A stretch of 64,000 nt of DNA from JAGVSR01 sp963708775 (GTDB taxonomy: Bacteria > Pseudomonadota > Alphaproteobacteria > Rhizobiales > Hyphomicrobiaceae). Position 1 is the first letter of the stretch, and each line of letters starts with the position of its first letter. The stretch spans positions 186,001 through 250,000 of the forward strand of contig CAVPTI010000010.1 in assembly GCA_963708775.1 (NCBI GenBank), given 5' to 3'. Both the position numbers and the translations under genes were made by a program. Shown in pieces: positions 39,056 to 47,991 of the stretch. The notes under the pieces are model-generated. The model saw only the letters and a program-made list of their open reading frames with translations, was not told the DNA's origin and did not search any database.

Positions 39056-39793
39056 TCAAGACGCTTTATCGGTCTCGGCCGGCGGCTGCGGATAGAACCG
39101 ACGCCAGATCGCGTTCGCCCCGAGCGTCTCGACGAAAGCGCGATGCGCCGCTTCCATTTGCTCCGTCAGTCGCGACGGCAACGGTCGCGGCCGCTGTGCG
39201 GCCGTTCGTTGAACCGCACTAGCTCGGCGCACCGATGTCTCGTTCGCCGCCGCAGATTGCGCGAGCACCAGCGTCGCCTGACGTTCGCCCAGAAGCTCGA
39301 CATACACCTCCGCTAGCAGAAGCGAATCCATCAGCGCGCCGTGCTTCGTGCGCTTCGAATTGTCGACCGAATACCGCTTACACAATGCATCAAGACTGTT
39401 GGGTCCCGCCGGATGCTTTCGCCGCGCGAGCGCCAGTGTATCAACGACCCGGCTCATCGCGATCGGCGGCTTCTTCAGCCGCACCAGTTCCGCACTCAAG
39501 AAGCCGACATCGAACGCCGCGTTATGGATGACGAGAACATCGCCGCCAATGAACTCCAGAAATTCGTCGGCAACCTCGTGAAATCGCGGCTTGTCCTTCA
39601 GAAACTCGGTCGAGATCCCGTGCACCGCCTGCGCCTCCGCCGGAACGTCGCGATCCGGATTGACGAAGCGGTGAAACTCGCGGCCCGTGGGAATGCGATT
39701 GTAGAGCTCCACGCAACCGATTTCTATCAGCCGGTCGCCCTTCGTCGGATCGAGCCCCGTCGTCTCGGTGTCGAGCACGATTTCGCGCATCAT
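39056..39793 (-). CDS. dnaQ: DNA polymerase III epsilon subunit (3'-5' proofreading exonuclease)
   Basis: 245 residues, DEDDh exonuclease: ExoI LDTETTGLD, ExoII HNAAFDVGFL, ExoIII KHGALMDSLLLAEVY. The C-terminal tail beyond residue 185 would carry the alpha-subunit binding segment. It proofreads the replicative polymerase. It is the last gene of the ppsR-maf-aroE-coaE-dnaQ run left of the putative origin, 42 bp after coaE. Confidence 0.95.
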   Translation of the reverse strand: MMREIVLDTETTGLDPTKGDRLIEIGCVELYNRIPTGREFHRFVNPDRDVPAEAQAVHGISTEFLKDKPRFHEVADEFLEFIGGDVLVIHNAAFDVGFLSAELVRLKKPPIAMSRVVDTLALARRKHPAGPNSLDALCKRYSVDNSKRTKHGALMDSLLLAEVYVELLGERQATLVLAQSAAANETSVRRASAVQRTAAQRPRPLPSRLTEQMEAAHRAFVETLGANAIWRRFYPQPPAETDKAS

Positions 39794-39835
39794 GGTACGG
39801 AGGCCCCCCGGCCAGATAAAAAATCGGTCAGTATG

Positions 39836-40456
39836 TCAGTGTCGCGACCAGAATTGTGCAAAGGCATGTGCGCGCCGGCCGGACAACACACCCAGAATAG
39901 CATCGAGCTGATGCAATGAGGGTCCCGGTGGCCCGTTCGTATCCACAACGAAATGCGCCCGCCGCCGTTTTTCTTCATCCGGCATCTGCCGTGCAAGAAT
40001 TTGGTCGAGCTTTTCCGAGGTCATCCCCGGTCGCATCAAGGCCCGTTCCCGCTGCGCCTCCGCCGAAGCACTCACAACGATGACCGCATCGAGGGCCGTA
40101 TCGAGCCCCGTTTCATAGAGCAACGGCACATCCAATATCGCGAGCGGCTGGGCGGCAGCTTCCGCCTCTTCAAGAAATCTTCGCTCCCGCTCCCGAACCA
40201 GCGGATGCACGATGGCCTCCAACGTCTTGAAACCCGCCGGATCGCGTTGCAGCATGTCGGAAAGCTTACTGCGGTTCACACCCTCGGTATCCGTCGTCCC
40301 TGGAAATGCAGCTTCGATCAGAGGAACCGCTTCCTCACGATAGATCTCATGCACACTCGCATCCGCGTCGAAGACGGGCACACCCCGAGATCGCAGATGC
40401 GCCGCCGCCGTTGACTTCCCCATTGCGATCGATCCGGTGAGCCCGACGACCAACAT
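39836..40456 (-). CDS. coaE: Dephospho-CoA kinase
   Basis: 206 residues. P-loop GLTGSIAMGKST at residues 5-16, with FDADASVHEIY and IVHPLVRERERRF, all typical of CoaE, which performs the last step of CoA synthesis. Its ATG shares one base with the aroE stop (TAATG-type junction). coaA, the first step of the same pathway, lies at 54450. Confidence 0.96.
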   Translation of the reverse strand: MLVVGLTGSIAMGKSTAAAHLRSRGVPVFDADASVHEIYREEAVPLIEAAFPGTTDTEGVNRSKLSDMLQRDPAGFKTLEAIVHPLVRERERRFLEEAEAAAQPLAILDVPLLYETGLDTALDAVIVVSASAEAQRERALMRPGMTSEKLDQILARQMPDEEKRRRAHFVVDTNGPPGPSLHQLDAILGVLSGRRAHAFAQFWSRH

Positions 40457-41289
40457 TATGAGGGCCTCTCGATATCCGAGCGCACCAGATCATAGAGATC
40501 GTCGGTCACAGTCGGCCGAACGCCAAACCATTTCTCGAACCCCGGCACCGCCTGATGAAGCAACATGCCGAGCCCATCCACGGTGACGAGACCATGCCGC
40601 CGAGCAGCAGCGAGAAATGACGTTTCGAGCGGCACATAGACGATATCGCTGACAACGGTATCAGGATGCACACTCGCAAAATCGACGCCGGGGTCGCCCT
40701 GTCCCTTCATTCCGAGCGTCGTCGTATTGACGATTACGCCCGCATCGCGCGCCATCTCGCTGCGTGTGTCCCAAGCGCATGCTTCGACCCGCGATCCGAA
40801 GTGCCGTACGAGATCCTCGCTCCGCGCAGCTGACCGATTGCACACGCGGACGCGCGACACGCCCGCCTCCAGAAACCCATGCACGATGGCCCGAGCCGCA
40901 CCGCCCGCCCCCAAGATCAAAACCGGCGCATCGCGCTTTGCCCATGTCGGTGCCTTAAGATCGAGATACGTCATATAACCGTAGGCATCTGAATTCGATG
41001 CACACAGCCTCCCACCATCGAGCCACAGCGTATTCGCCGCTCCGATTGCGATAGCCGCTGCATCCCGCTCTTGCGCCAACGCCAGCGCCGCCTCTTTATG
41101 TGGAACGGTAACGTTGCATCCACTGAACCCAAGTTCCTCCATAGAGCCGAGAAAACCTGCCAGTTCTTCCGGCTTCACCGGCTCGCGCGTGTACGATCCC
41201 TCGATCCCGAGGTTGCGCAGCCAGTATCCATGAATGATCGGCGAACGTGAATGTTCGATCGGCCAGCCAATGACGCATGCCCGCTTCAT
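40456..41289 (-). CDS. aroE: Shikimate dehydrogenase (NADP-dependent)
   Basis: 277 residues. Substrate residues lie in HSRSPIIHGYWL and the catalytic lysine in NVTVPHKEAALA; the NADP fold is LGAGGAARAIVHGFL. It converts dehydroshikimate to shikimate. Its ATG overlaps the maf stop by 4 bp, so coupling is likely. Confidence 0.95.
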   Translation of the reverse strand: MKRACVIGWPIEHSRSPIIHGYWLRNLGIEGSYTREPVKPEELAGFLGSMEELGFSGCNVTVPHKEAALALAQERDAAAIAIGAANTLWLDGGRLCASNSDAYGYMTYLDLKAPTWAKRDAPVLILGAGGAARAIVHGFLEAGVSRVRVCNRSAARSEDLVRHFGSRVEACAWDTRSEMARDAGVIVNTTTLGMKGQGDPGVDFASVHPDTVVSDIVYVPLETSFLAAARRHGLVTVDGLGMLLHQAVPGFEKWFGVRPTVTDDLYDLVRSDIERPS

Positions 41290-41882
41290 ATTGCGATCCC
41301 CTGACAGCGCAGTTCAGCCAGCAGCGGCAACAGCGGCATGCCCATGATCGTGAAATGGTTGCCCTCGACGCGCTCAAATAACCGGATCCCCGCGCCCTCG
41401 ATCTGATAGGCCCCGACACACCCGAAGATACTTTCCCCCGCCACATCGAGGTAATCTTCAAGTTCCGCATCCGAGATAGTGCGCATCGTCAGCGTCGCGC
41501 TTTCAACAGCCCGCCACACCACACGATCATCAATTGCAACCGCAACGGCCGAATGCAGCCAATGCGTCATCCCGCGCAACAGCCGCAGCGTGTCGCGCGC
41601 CCCCGCTCGCGATCCAGGCTTCGATAGAATCGCCTCACCCGTGCTCAATGTCTGATCTGACCCGATCACAACCGCTCCGGGATGCGACGCAGCAACTGCG
41701 AGTGCCTTTGCCGCCGCTAATTCCGCTGCGATCTCGAAATGCGATGCCGTTTCGATGAAATCATCGCGCAGTCGATCCTCGTCGATATTCGCCGGCACGA
41801 CGTCGAAAAGCAGTCCCGCGTTCGACAGCATCTGACGCCGCGCTGCCGAACCCGAGGCCAGAACGAGCCGTGTCGCAGTCAT
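41286..41882 (-). CDS. maf: Maf family nucleotide pyrophosphatase
   Basis: 198 residues: LASGSAARRQMLSNAGL at the N-terminus, VIGSDQTL with the catalytic Asp, and SIFGCVGAYQIEGAGI. Maf proteins hydrolyse non-canonical or modified nucleoside triphosphates. It is coupled by 4-bp overlaps on both sides (ppsR before, aroE after). Confidence 0.93.
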   Translation of the reverse strand: MTATRLVLASGSAARRQMLSNAGLLFDVVPANIDEDRLRDDFIETASHFEIAAELAAAKALAVAASHPGAVVIGSDQTLSTGEAILSKPGSRAGARDTLRLLRGMTHWLHSAVAVAIDDRVVWRAVESATLTMRTISDAELEDYLDVAGESIFGCVGAYQIEGAGIRLFERVEGNHFTIMGMPLLPLLAELRCQGIAI

Positions 41883-42730
41883 ATCGAACTCTCGACGACC
41901 CGCGTGTCTGACCGGCGGTCGTTCATAAGCTGGATGACGGTCGCAGCCGTTTCCTCAACCGACTTGCGCGTCACATCGATGATCGGCCAACCATGCTCCT
42001 GGCAAATGCGGCGCGAGTACGCGATCTCTTCCGCGATCTGCGTCCGATCGGCATAAGCATTGATATCGCGGTCAGACATCAGGAGCGCGCGATTGCGGCG
42101 CACCTCTGTGATGCGATCGACGCTCGCAATCAGACACGCAACGAATGCGGTGTGGGGTTCAGTCAAGGCGGGCGGCAGCGGGATTTGCGGCACCAGCGGC
42201 AGGTTCGTTGTCTTGTACCCGCGTTGCGCCAAATAAATGCTCGTCGGCGTTTTCGACGTCCGCGAGATGCCAAGCAGAATGATGTCCGCTTTGCTCAAAT
42301 CTTCCGGCAGCCGGCCGTCATCGTGCTGCATCGTGAAATTCAACGCATCGATTCGTTTGAAGTAGCTCGCATCGAGCACATGCTGACCTGCGACCGTCGG
42401 GGTCCGCGGTGCACCCAGGTACGATTCGAACACCTGCATGATCGGCTGCAGTACCGCATGCGCCGGTACATTGATTTCCCGGCACCGGTCCTCGAGCGTC
42501 GCCACGAGTTCGCGGTTCACGACCGTGTACAACACGATCCCCGGAGCCTGCTCGATCTCTTGCAACACGCGTCTCAACTGCCGCGGCGTCCGCACCAGCG
42601 GATGCATATGCTCGATGGGCTTCAGCGTCGAATATTGCGCCGCCGCCGCCTTGGCGATCGCCGTGAGCGTGTCCCCGGTTGAATCGGAGACGAGATGCAT
42701 ATGGTAGTAGCTCGGCGGGCTGTTCGGCAT
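41879..42730 (-). CDS. ppsR: Pyruvate, water dikinase regulatory protein (PPSR family, DUF299)
   Basis: 283 residues from ATG 42730. N-terminal HLVSDSTGDTLTAIAKAAAAQ and the P-loop GISRTSKTPTSIYLAQRGYK are the DUF299 signature. These bifunctional kinases/pyrophosphorylases control PEP synthase or pyruvate phosphate dikinase by ADP- and Pi-dependent phosphorylation. It is the first gene of the leftward operon. A DnaA-box-like sequence lies 2 bp upstream of the start codon. Confidence 0.93.
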   Translation of the reverse strand: MPNSPPSYYHMHLVSDSTGDTLTAIAKAAAAQYSTLKPIEHMHPLVRTPRQLRRVLQEIEQAPGIVLYTVVNRELVATLEDRCREINVPAHAVLQPIMQVFESYLGAPRTPTVAGQHVLDASYFKRIDALNFTMQHDDGRLPEDLSKADIILLGISRTSKTPTSIYLAQRGYKTTNLPLVPQIPLPPALTEPHTAFVACLIASVDRITEVRRNRALLMSDRDINAYADRTQIAEEIAYSRRICQEHGWPIIDVTRKSVEETAATVIQLMNDRRSDTRVVESSI

Positions 42731-43144
42731 CTGTGGACAACTGACCCGGTTATCAACGCAGTCAGGAAGGCGGCCAAACCTCTCCCGCCTCGCCTGTGGG
42801 GTTTCCCCGTCAGATACCCACAATCGGACCCGCCGGGATAGCCCCCACTGATTTCCCTCCCTCCATGGGGATTGCCCATCTTCCCCAACTCTACCCGCGG
42901 CCTATCCCCAACCCCTCCCCACCAGTTGCCACAGCACCTTTCGCCGCAACACACTGACTTCCAAAGCTGCATCCGACCCTGGTAGAGTGTCACTGCCTGC
43001 TGCCACTAGATCGTGTCAGTCCGGCCTTGCACATCGAAGATCCGTTGGAAAACCTGGGGATGCCACATGAATCCCCGCAATCCCTCGGTCTAAGAGTCAA
43101 AGAAAAAACCTAGAAGACTCTCTATCAGTATTTAAGGGGACGGA
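42731..43144. other. Candidate chromosomal replication origin (oriC)
   Basis: 414-bp gene-free region between divergent ppsR and hemE, the position of oriC in several Alphaproteobacteria. It contains TGTGGACAA (42732-42740, complement TTGTCCACA, a near-consensus DnaA box); five exact TCCCCA hexamers, the weak DnaA box type described in Caulobacter, at 42866-42871 (minus), 42882-42887, 42905-42910, 42916-42921 (plus) and 43055-43060 (minus); and GANTC methylation sites at 43069-43073, 43094-43098 and 43116-43120. The last two form an inverted AGAGTC / GACTCT pair around an A-rich segment, a possible melting region. No CtrA double site (TTAA-N7-TTAA) is seen. Confidence 0.6.
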
Positions 43145-44215
43145 ATGTCGAGTGCGGGGGCCACGGCCCAGACCAATCGCAAGCTGATGAAGGTTCTCGG
43201 CGGTGAAGTCCTGCCTACGCCGCCGATTTGGCTCATGCGCCAGGCTGGCCGTTATCTCGCTGAATACCGCGCCACCCGCACTCAGGCCGGCGGCTTTCTG
43301 AAATTGTGCTATACGCCAGCACTCGCCGCCGAAGTGACGTTGCAGCCGATCCGCCGTTACGGCTTCGACGCGGCCATCCTGTTCTCCGATATCCTCGTGG
43401 TTCCCGACGCGCTCGGCCAATCGGTCGCCTTCCTCGAAGGCGAAGGCCCCAAGCTCGAGCCGATCAGCTCCACCGCGGAACTCGCGCGCCTGAACCGGTC
43501 CAAAACCGGCGAGAAATTCGGCCTTATCTGCGAAACCGTTGCACGCCTTCGTCAGGACCTTCCGAAAGAAACCACGTTGATCGGCTTCTGCGGCGCACCC
43601 TGGACTGTCGCCACCTATGTCGTCGGCGGCGAAGGCTCCTCCGACCAGGCCGCCGCCCGCCGCTTCGCCTACCGCGATCCGAAGGGCTTCCAGCAGCTGA
43701 TGGATATCCTGGTCGACACCTCCGTCGATTATCTCGCCCAGCAGATCGAAGCCGGTGCCGATACCGTTATGGTCTTTGACAGCTGGGCCGGGACATTGCC
43801 CGATCGCGAGTTCGCTGCCTGGGTCACCGCGCCCACAGCTCGCCTCGTGCGCGATCTCAAGGCGCGCCATCCGAACGTGCCGGTGATCGGCTTCCCGCGC
43901 GGCGCGGGCTCCAACGCGCTCGGCTTCGTCAAGGAAACCGGCGTGCGCGGCGTCGGCTGCGATACCGCGATGCCGTTGCGAGAAATGCGCACGCTCGCCA
44001 AGGAGGCCGGCGTCGCCGTTCAGGGCAACATCGACCCGTTGCTGCTCGTCGCCGGGGGTGACGCTCTCGATCGCCGCATCGATGAAACGCTGGAAGCGCT
44101 GCGCGGCCTTCCGCATATCTTCAACCTCGGCCACGGCATCGTTCCGGATACGCCGCCAGAGAACGTCGCACGCCTCGTCGAACGTGTCCGCGCCTCGAGC
44201 AAAGTCACCGCATGA
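43145..44215 (+). CDS. hemE: Uroporphyrinogen decarboxylase
   Basis: 356 residues. The signature PPIWLMRQAGRYLAEYRATR is near the N-terminus, with DAAILFSDILVVPDALGQSV and GFCGAPWTVATYVVGG following. It decarboxylates uroporphyrinogen III to coproporphyrinogen III in heme synthesis. AAGGGGA precedes the ATG. hemE directly beside the origin is a classic alphaproteobacterial arrangement. hemJ overlaps its end by 4 bp. Confidence 0.96.
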   Translation: MSSAGATAQTNRKLMKVLGGEVLPTPPIWLMRQAGRYLAEYRATRTQAGGFLKLCYTPALAAEVTLQPIRRYGFDAAILFSDILVVPDALGQSVAFLEGEGPKLEPISSTAELARLNRSKTGEKFGLICETVARLRQDLPKETTLIGFCGAPWTVATYVVGGEGSSDQAAARRFAYRDPKGFQQLMDILVDTSVDYLAQQIEAGADTVMVFDSWAGTLPDREFAAWVTAPTARLVRDLKARHPNVPVIGFPRGAGSNALGFVKETGVRGVGCDTAMPLREMRTLAKEAGVAVQGNIDPLLLVAGGDALDRRIDETLEALRGLPHIFNLGHGIVPDTPPENVARLVERVRASSKVTA

Positions 44216-44739
44216 CCACCGCGGTGGAGGAAAAGTCGGCTGCCGCGCGTGCCGGCAGCGCCCTCGTCGTGACCGTCGCCATAACCGCACTGGTGATCTG
44301 GCTGTTCGGCGACGCCGCTTACCTCTGGGTCAAGTCCATCCACGTCGTCGCCATCATCTCGTGGATGGCGGGATTGTTGTATCTGCCGCGGCTGTTTATC
44401 TATCACTGCGATGCGCCCAAAGGCTCGGTGCAGTCCGAAACCTTCAAGGTGATGGAAAGCCGTCTGCTCAACATCATCATGACGCCGGCCATGGTGATCT
44501 CCTGGGTCCTGGGTCTCTGGCTCGCCTATCACGCGGGTTTCTTTTCGAGCGGCTGGTTGCACGCAAAACTTGCAGCTGCAATCGCCCTGACGGGCGTACA
44601 CGGATATTTCTCCGCCTCTGCCCGCCGCTTCCGCCAGGACGCGAATGAAAAGCCGCCGCGTCACTGGCGTATCGTGAATGAAGTTCCAACGCTTCTGATG
44701 GTCGCGATCGTTATCCTCGTGATCGTGAAGCCGTTCTAG
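44212..44739 (+). CDS. hemJ: Protoporphyrinogen oxidase HemJ
   Basis: 175 residues. Four hydrophobic segments and the family motif WVKSIHVVAIISWMAGLLYLPRLFIYH, with conserved histidines and RFRQDANEKPPRHWRIVNEVPT. HemJ oxidises protoporphyrinogen IX in bacteria lacking HemG/HemY. Its ATG overlaps the hemE stop (ATGA), so both heme steps are co-translated. Confidence 0.94.
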   Translation: MTTAVEEKSAAARAGSALVVTVAITALVIWLFGDAAYLWVKSIHVVAIISWMAGLLYLPRLFIYHCDAPKGSVQSETFKVMESRLLNIIMTPAMVISWVLGLWLAYHAGFFSSGWLHAKLAAAIALTGVHGYFSASARRFRQDANEKPPRHWRIVNEVPTLLMVAIVILVIVKPF

Positions 44740-45006
44740 AAACTGCTTCCGCATCGCATTTCGCGGCAGACGGAACCGAGCCGCACAGGAATCACTTTTG
44801 CTTTCCAATCGAGTCTGCTATCACTGACCTGTCTCGTAAAAGACTTCGCGGCCTCTCCGGCTGCGAATAGGTCCAGGTCGGCCCCAGTCAGCGGCTCGCA
44901 CCGGCCATCAAGCTCAGCACACGACTGCGCTTTTTCCCTCCCCACCCTACCTTGGCGCGCGGCCCTCCATGCCCCACCTCTGCCGCAGCCGTTGCGGAGC
45001 ATATTG

Positions 45007-46272
45007 ATGAACGAAGTAAAACTTGAAGACCTCAAGAGAAAATCACCGACGGAGCTGTTGAGCTTCGCGGAAGAGGTCGGCGTGGAAAACGCGAGCACCT
45101 TGCGTAAGCAGGAATTGATGTTCGCGACGCTGAAACAGCTCGCGGCCAAAGACATCGAGATCACCGGGATCGGCGTCGTGGAAGTGCTGCAGGATGGCTT
45201 CGGCTTCCTGCGCTCGCCCGATGCGAACTACCTTCCAGGTCCCGACGACATCTACATCTCGCCCAGTCAGATCCGCCGCTTTGCACTGCGCACCGGTGAC
45301 ACCGTCGAAGGTCAGATCCGAAGCCCGAAAGAGGGCGAACGCTATTTCGCCCTCATCAAGGTCAACAAGATCAACTTCGAAGATCCCGAAGCAACGAAGC
45401 ACAAAATCCACTTCGACAACCTGACGCCGCTCTACCCGACGAAGTGGCTGAAGATGGAAATCGAAGATCCGACGATCAAGGATTTCTCGGCCCGCGTCAT
45501 CGATATCGTCTCGCCGCTCGGCAAAGGCCAGCGCGGTCTGATCGTCGCTCCGCCACGCACGGGTAAGACCGTTCTCCTGCAAAACATCGCGCACGCGATC
45601 TCCACCAATCACCCCGAGTGCTATCTGATGGTGCTGCTCATCGACGAGCGCCCGGAAGAAGTCACCGACATGCAGCGCACGGTGAAGGGCGAAGTTATCG
45701 CCTCGACGTTCGACGAACCGCCCTCGCGCCACGTCCAGGTTTCAGAGATGGTGATCGAGAAGGCCAAGCGCCTCGTCGAGCATAAGCGCGACGTCGTGAT
45801 CCTTCTGGATTCGATCACCCGCCTCGGCCGTGCTTACAACACGGTTGTTCCGTCTTCTGGCAAGGTGCTGACCGGCGGTGTCGACTCCAACGCGCTGCAG
45901 CGTCCGAAGCGCTTCTTCGGCGCCGCCCGCAATATCGAAGAGGGCGGCTCGCTCACCATCATTGCCACGGCTCTGATCGACACGGGCTCGCGCATGGACG
46001 AAGTCATCTTCGAAGAATTCAAGGGCACGGGTAACTCGGAAATCATTCTCGACCGCAAGGTCTCCGACAAGCGCGTCTTTCCCGCGATCGACGTCGCCCG
46101 CTCCGGCACCCGCAAGGAAGACCTGCTCATCCCGAAAGATCAGCTCAAGAAAGTCTATGTGCTCCGCCGCATCCTCAACCCGATGGGCACAATGGACTCG
46201 ATCGAATTCCTCATCGACAAGCTCAAGTCGACGAAGACCAACAGCGAGTTCTTCCAGCAGATGAACACCTGA
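45007..46272 (+). CDS. rho: Transcription termination factor Rho
   Basis: 421 residues. N-terminal RNA-binding cold-shock-like domain (LQDGFGFLRSPDANYLPGPDDIYISPSQIRRF), Walker A PPRTGKT at 182-188, Q/R-loop regions (GTGNSEIILDRKVSDKRVFPAID). The hexameric helicase ends transcription. The start ATG at 45007 has GGAG upstream; a slightly longer frame begins at 44992. A strong intrinsic terminator follows. Confidence 0.97.
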   Translation: MNEVKLEDLKRKSPTELLSFAEEVGVENASTLRKQELMFATLKQLAAKDIEITGIGVVEVLQDGFGFLRSPDANYLPGPDDIYISPSQIRRFALRTGDTVEGQIRSPKEGERYFALIKVNKINFEDPEATKHKIHFDNLTPLYPTKWLKMEIEDPTIKDFSARVIDIVSPLGKGQRGLIVAPPRTGKTVLLQNIAHAISTNHPECYLMVLLIDERPEEVTDMQRTVKGEVIASTFDEPPSRHVQVSEMVIEKAKRLVEHKRDVVILLDSITRLGRAYNTVVPSSGKVLTGGVDSNALQRPKRFFGAARNIEEGGSLTIIATALIDTGSRMDEVIFEEFKGTGNSEIILDRKVSDKRVFPAIDVARSGTRKEDLLIPKDQLKKVYVLRRILNPMGTMDSIEFLIDKLKSTKTNSEFFQQMNT

Positions 46273-46299
46273 TCGCGAGCGTTTGCTCGCCACAAATGA

Positions 46300-46326
46300 A
46301 AAGGGCCGCTCCAACAGCGGCCCTTT
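46300..46326 (+). terminator. Rho-independent terminator after rho
   Basis: 11-bp stem AAAGGGCCGCT / AGCGGCCCTTT with a 5-nt loop followed by T residues. A smaller hairpin GCGAGC-gttt-GCTCGC (46275-46290) precedes it. Confidence 0.85.
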
Positions 46327-46362
46327 TTTGTTTCCGTGTTTTCTGTGCGTGGAAGACCTGCC

Positions 46363-47730
46363 TTACATCGGCTGTCCCTGCCGCGAGGCCTCGCTGTGCT
46401 TCGCGATGCCTTCCTTGTCGTTGACGTCGGCAAGCTCAAGCGTCTCGTCCTGCACGCTGATCTCCTGGCCCGTCATGGCATAACGCGGACCGAGAACCTC
46501 TACGATCGATGGTGCGCCAGGACCGCCCTGTCCCAGCACCCCATGAACAACAACGCCGTTTTCCCGATAATCCGGATCGTTGAGCAGCACTTCGTGCAGA
46601 TCCTTGAGTTTGTAGTGCGGCACCGAGCAATAAATGTGATGAGGCAGGTGGTATTCCATGCCCCAAGGGAACACGAGCCAGTTCACAACGGGGTTCACGA
46701 AGAACACGCGCGAGTTCGTCAGACGCCCGCGATCCGCATTGCCATGCTGCACCCACTCGCGCGCGATCATGAACAGCGGGAACGTCGTGAACAGCGGCAA
46801 GAGCCACAGCAAACCGAAGTAGCCCCACGCCGGCGCGCCGGTGAGATAACACGTCAGGGTCAGCGCACCATAGAGCAGCGCCATGAACCCCATGCGCGAG
46901 ATCGCTGTCGCGCGATGCGAGATGATCGGGTTGATGCGGCTCTGTGCATAGTCCTCATCTGGGATCAGCGCATAGAAACCCAGCACTGCTGCCGAGATCG
47001 CCAGATGCGCGATCAACGCCAGCAGCCAGTCCTCGAGCAGGATCAGCGTCACCGCCACCAGCGGCATCAGGACGGCGAACAGGGCGCCAACGCGCACCAC
47101 CCAGGGCGAACCCATCCGCTTCTTGTCGGCATAGGGATTCTGATCCGTTCCAATCGCGCTGTAGCGCGCCCGTGCCATGATGTACTTCACCAGCCGGATT
47201 GGATTGAGCTGCCGGATGACGCTGAGCAGCAATTCATACTGCGTCAGAGGAAAATCGAGCCAGTGGCCCGACATCTCGGCTTGAGCAAAGTTTGGATCGC
47301 GCACCGGATCGTTGACGAACTGATGATGCGCCAGATGATGCAGACGGAAAGCGTACGTCGATGTGTAGATCGGGAATGCCGCGAACCAATCCGAAATGAT
47401 CTCGTTCTTCTTCCGGTCGGCAAAGAGGATGTAGTGAGTGCCCTCGTGAATGCATCCGCCAAGCTGATGCTGAAAACCGCCGATAATGATAACGGCGAGA
47501 ACCGTCGTAGGGACGGTCAGCCACGCACCAAGCCCCGACGTCTCCGCGTAATGGTACGACCAGAGCGTCGCCACCATCGTCGCAATGAAGATGGCGTAGT
47601 TGGCTGCCAGAAATTTATGGTTTGTGTGATTGTCCCGCTCCTTGAGCCGCTGAAGCTCCGAAGCGATCGACTTATCTACCGCCCAAGACTTAGCTTCGAC
47701 GAGGGGCGCATTACCGGATGCTGCTCGCAT
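46363..47730 (-). CDS. Fatty acid desaturase family protein
   Basis: 455 residues from ATG 47730 (GGGAG upstream). Three histidine boxes of membrane di-iron desaturases: HEGTH, HHLAHH and HLPHH, set among four or more transmembrane segments. The C-terminal 60 residues are soluble and charged. It probably introduces a double bond into lipid acyl chains or acts on a related lipid; regiospecificity is not readable. It is convergent with rho. Confidence 0.9.
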   Translation of the reverse strand: MRAASGNAPLVEAKSWAVDKSIASELQRLKERDNHTNHKFLAANYAIFIATMVATLWSYHYAETSGLGAWLTVPTTVLAVIIIGGFQHQLGGCIHEGTHYILFADRKKNEIISDWFAAFPIYTSTYAFRLHHLAHHQFVNDPVRDPNFAQAEMSGHWLDFPLTQYELLLSVIRQLNPIRLVKYIMARARYSAIGTDQNPYADKKRMGSPWVVRVGALFAVLMPLVAVTLILLEDWLLALIAHLAISAAVLGFYALIPDEDYAQSRINPIISHRATAISRMGFMALLYGALTLTCYLTGAPAWGYFGLLWLLPLFTTFPLFMIAREWVQHGNADRGRLTNSRVFFVNPVVNWLVFPWGMEYHLPHHIYCSVPHYKLKDLHEVLLNDPDYRENGVVVHGVLGQGGPGAPSIVEVLGPRYAMTGQEISVQDETLELADVNDKEGIAKHSEASRQGQPM

Positions 47731-47991
47731 GAACTCGATACTCCCGAGCAATGTCGTCTGAACGGCCGTCTTTCAGCAGGCCGGGATCTCTCTTCGTGAA
47801 CGGATTCAGAGGTCTAAGCGAAATTTGTCAACAACTTGCGTTAGCTTGGTTAAGGCGCCGGAGGGACCGCCTCGCTCTCGATTCTACGACGCTTGACCTG
47901 CCCGGCGCGTTCCATCCCAAACACCAGATCCGTCGCGACACCAGCGTTCCCGTGCTACGACCAAAACCATCCCGAACGCTCCCAGGTCCGG

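Noticed and set aside
43097..44290. 397-residue minus-strand open frame opposite hemE
   Set aside because: Shadow of hemE; no motif and no ribosome site.
46336..47799. 487-residue plus-strand open frame opposite the desaturase
   Set aside because: Arg/His/Gln-rich shadow of a gene with three intact histidine boxes on the other strand.
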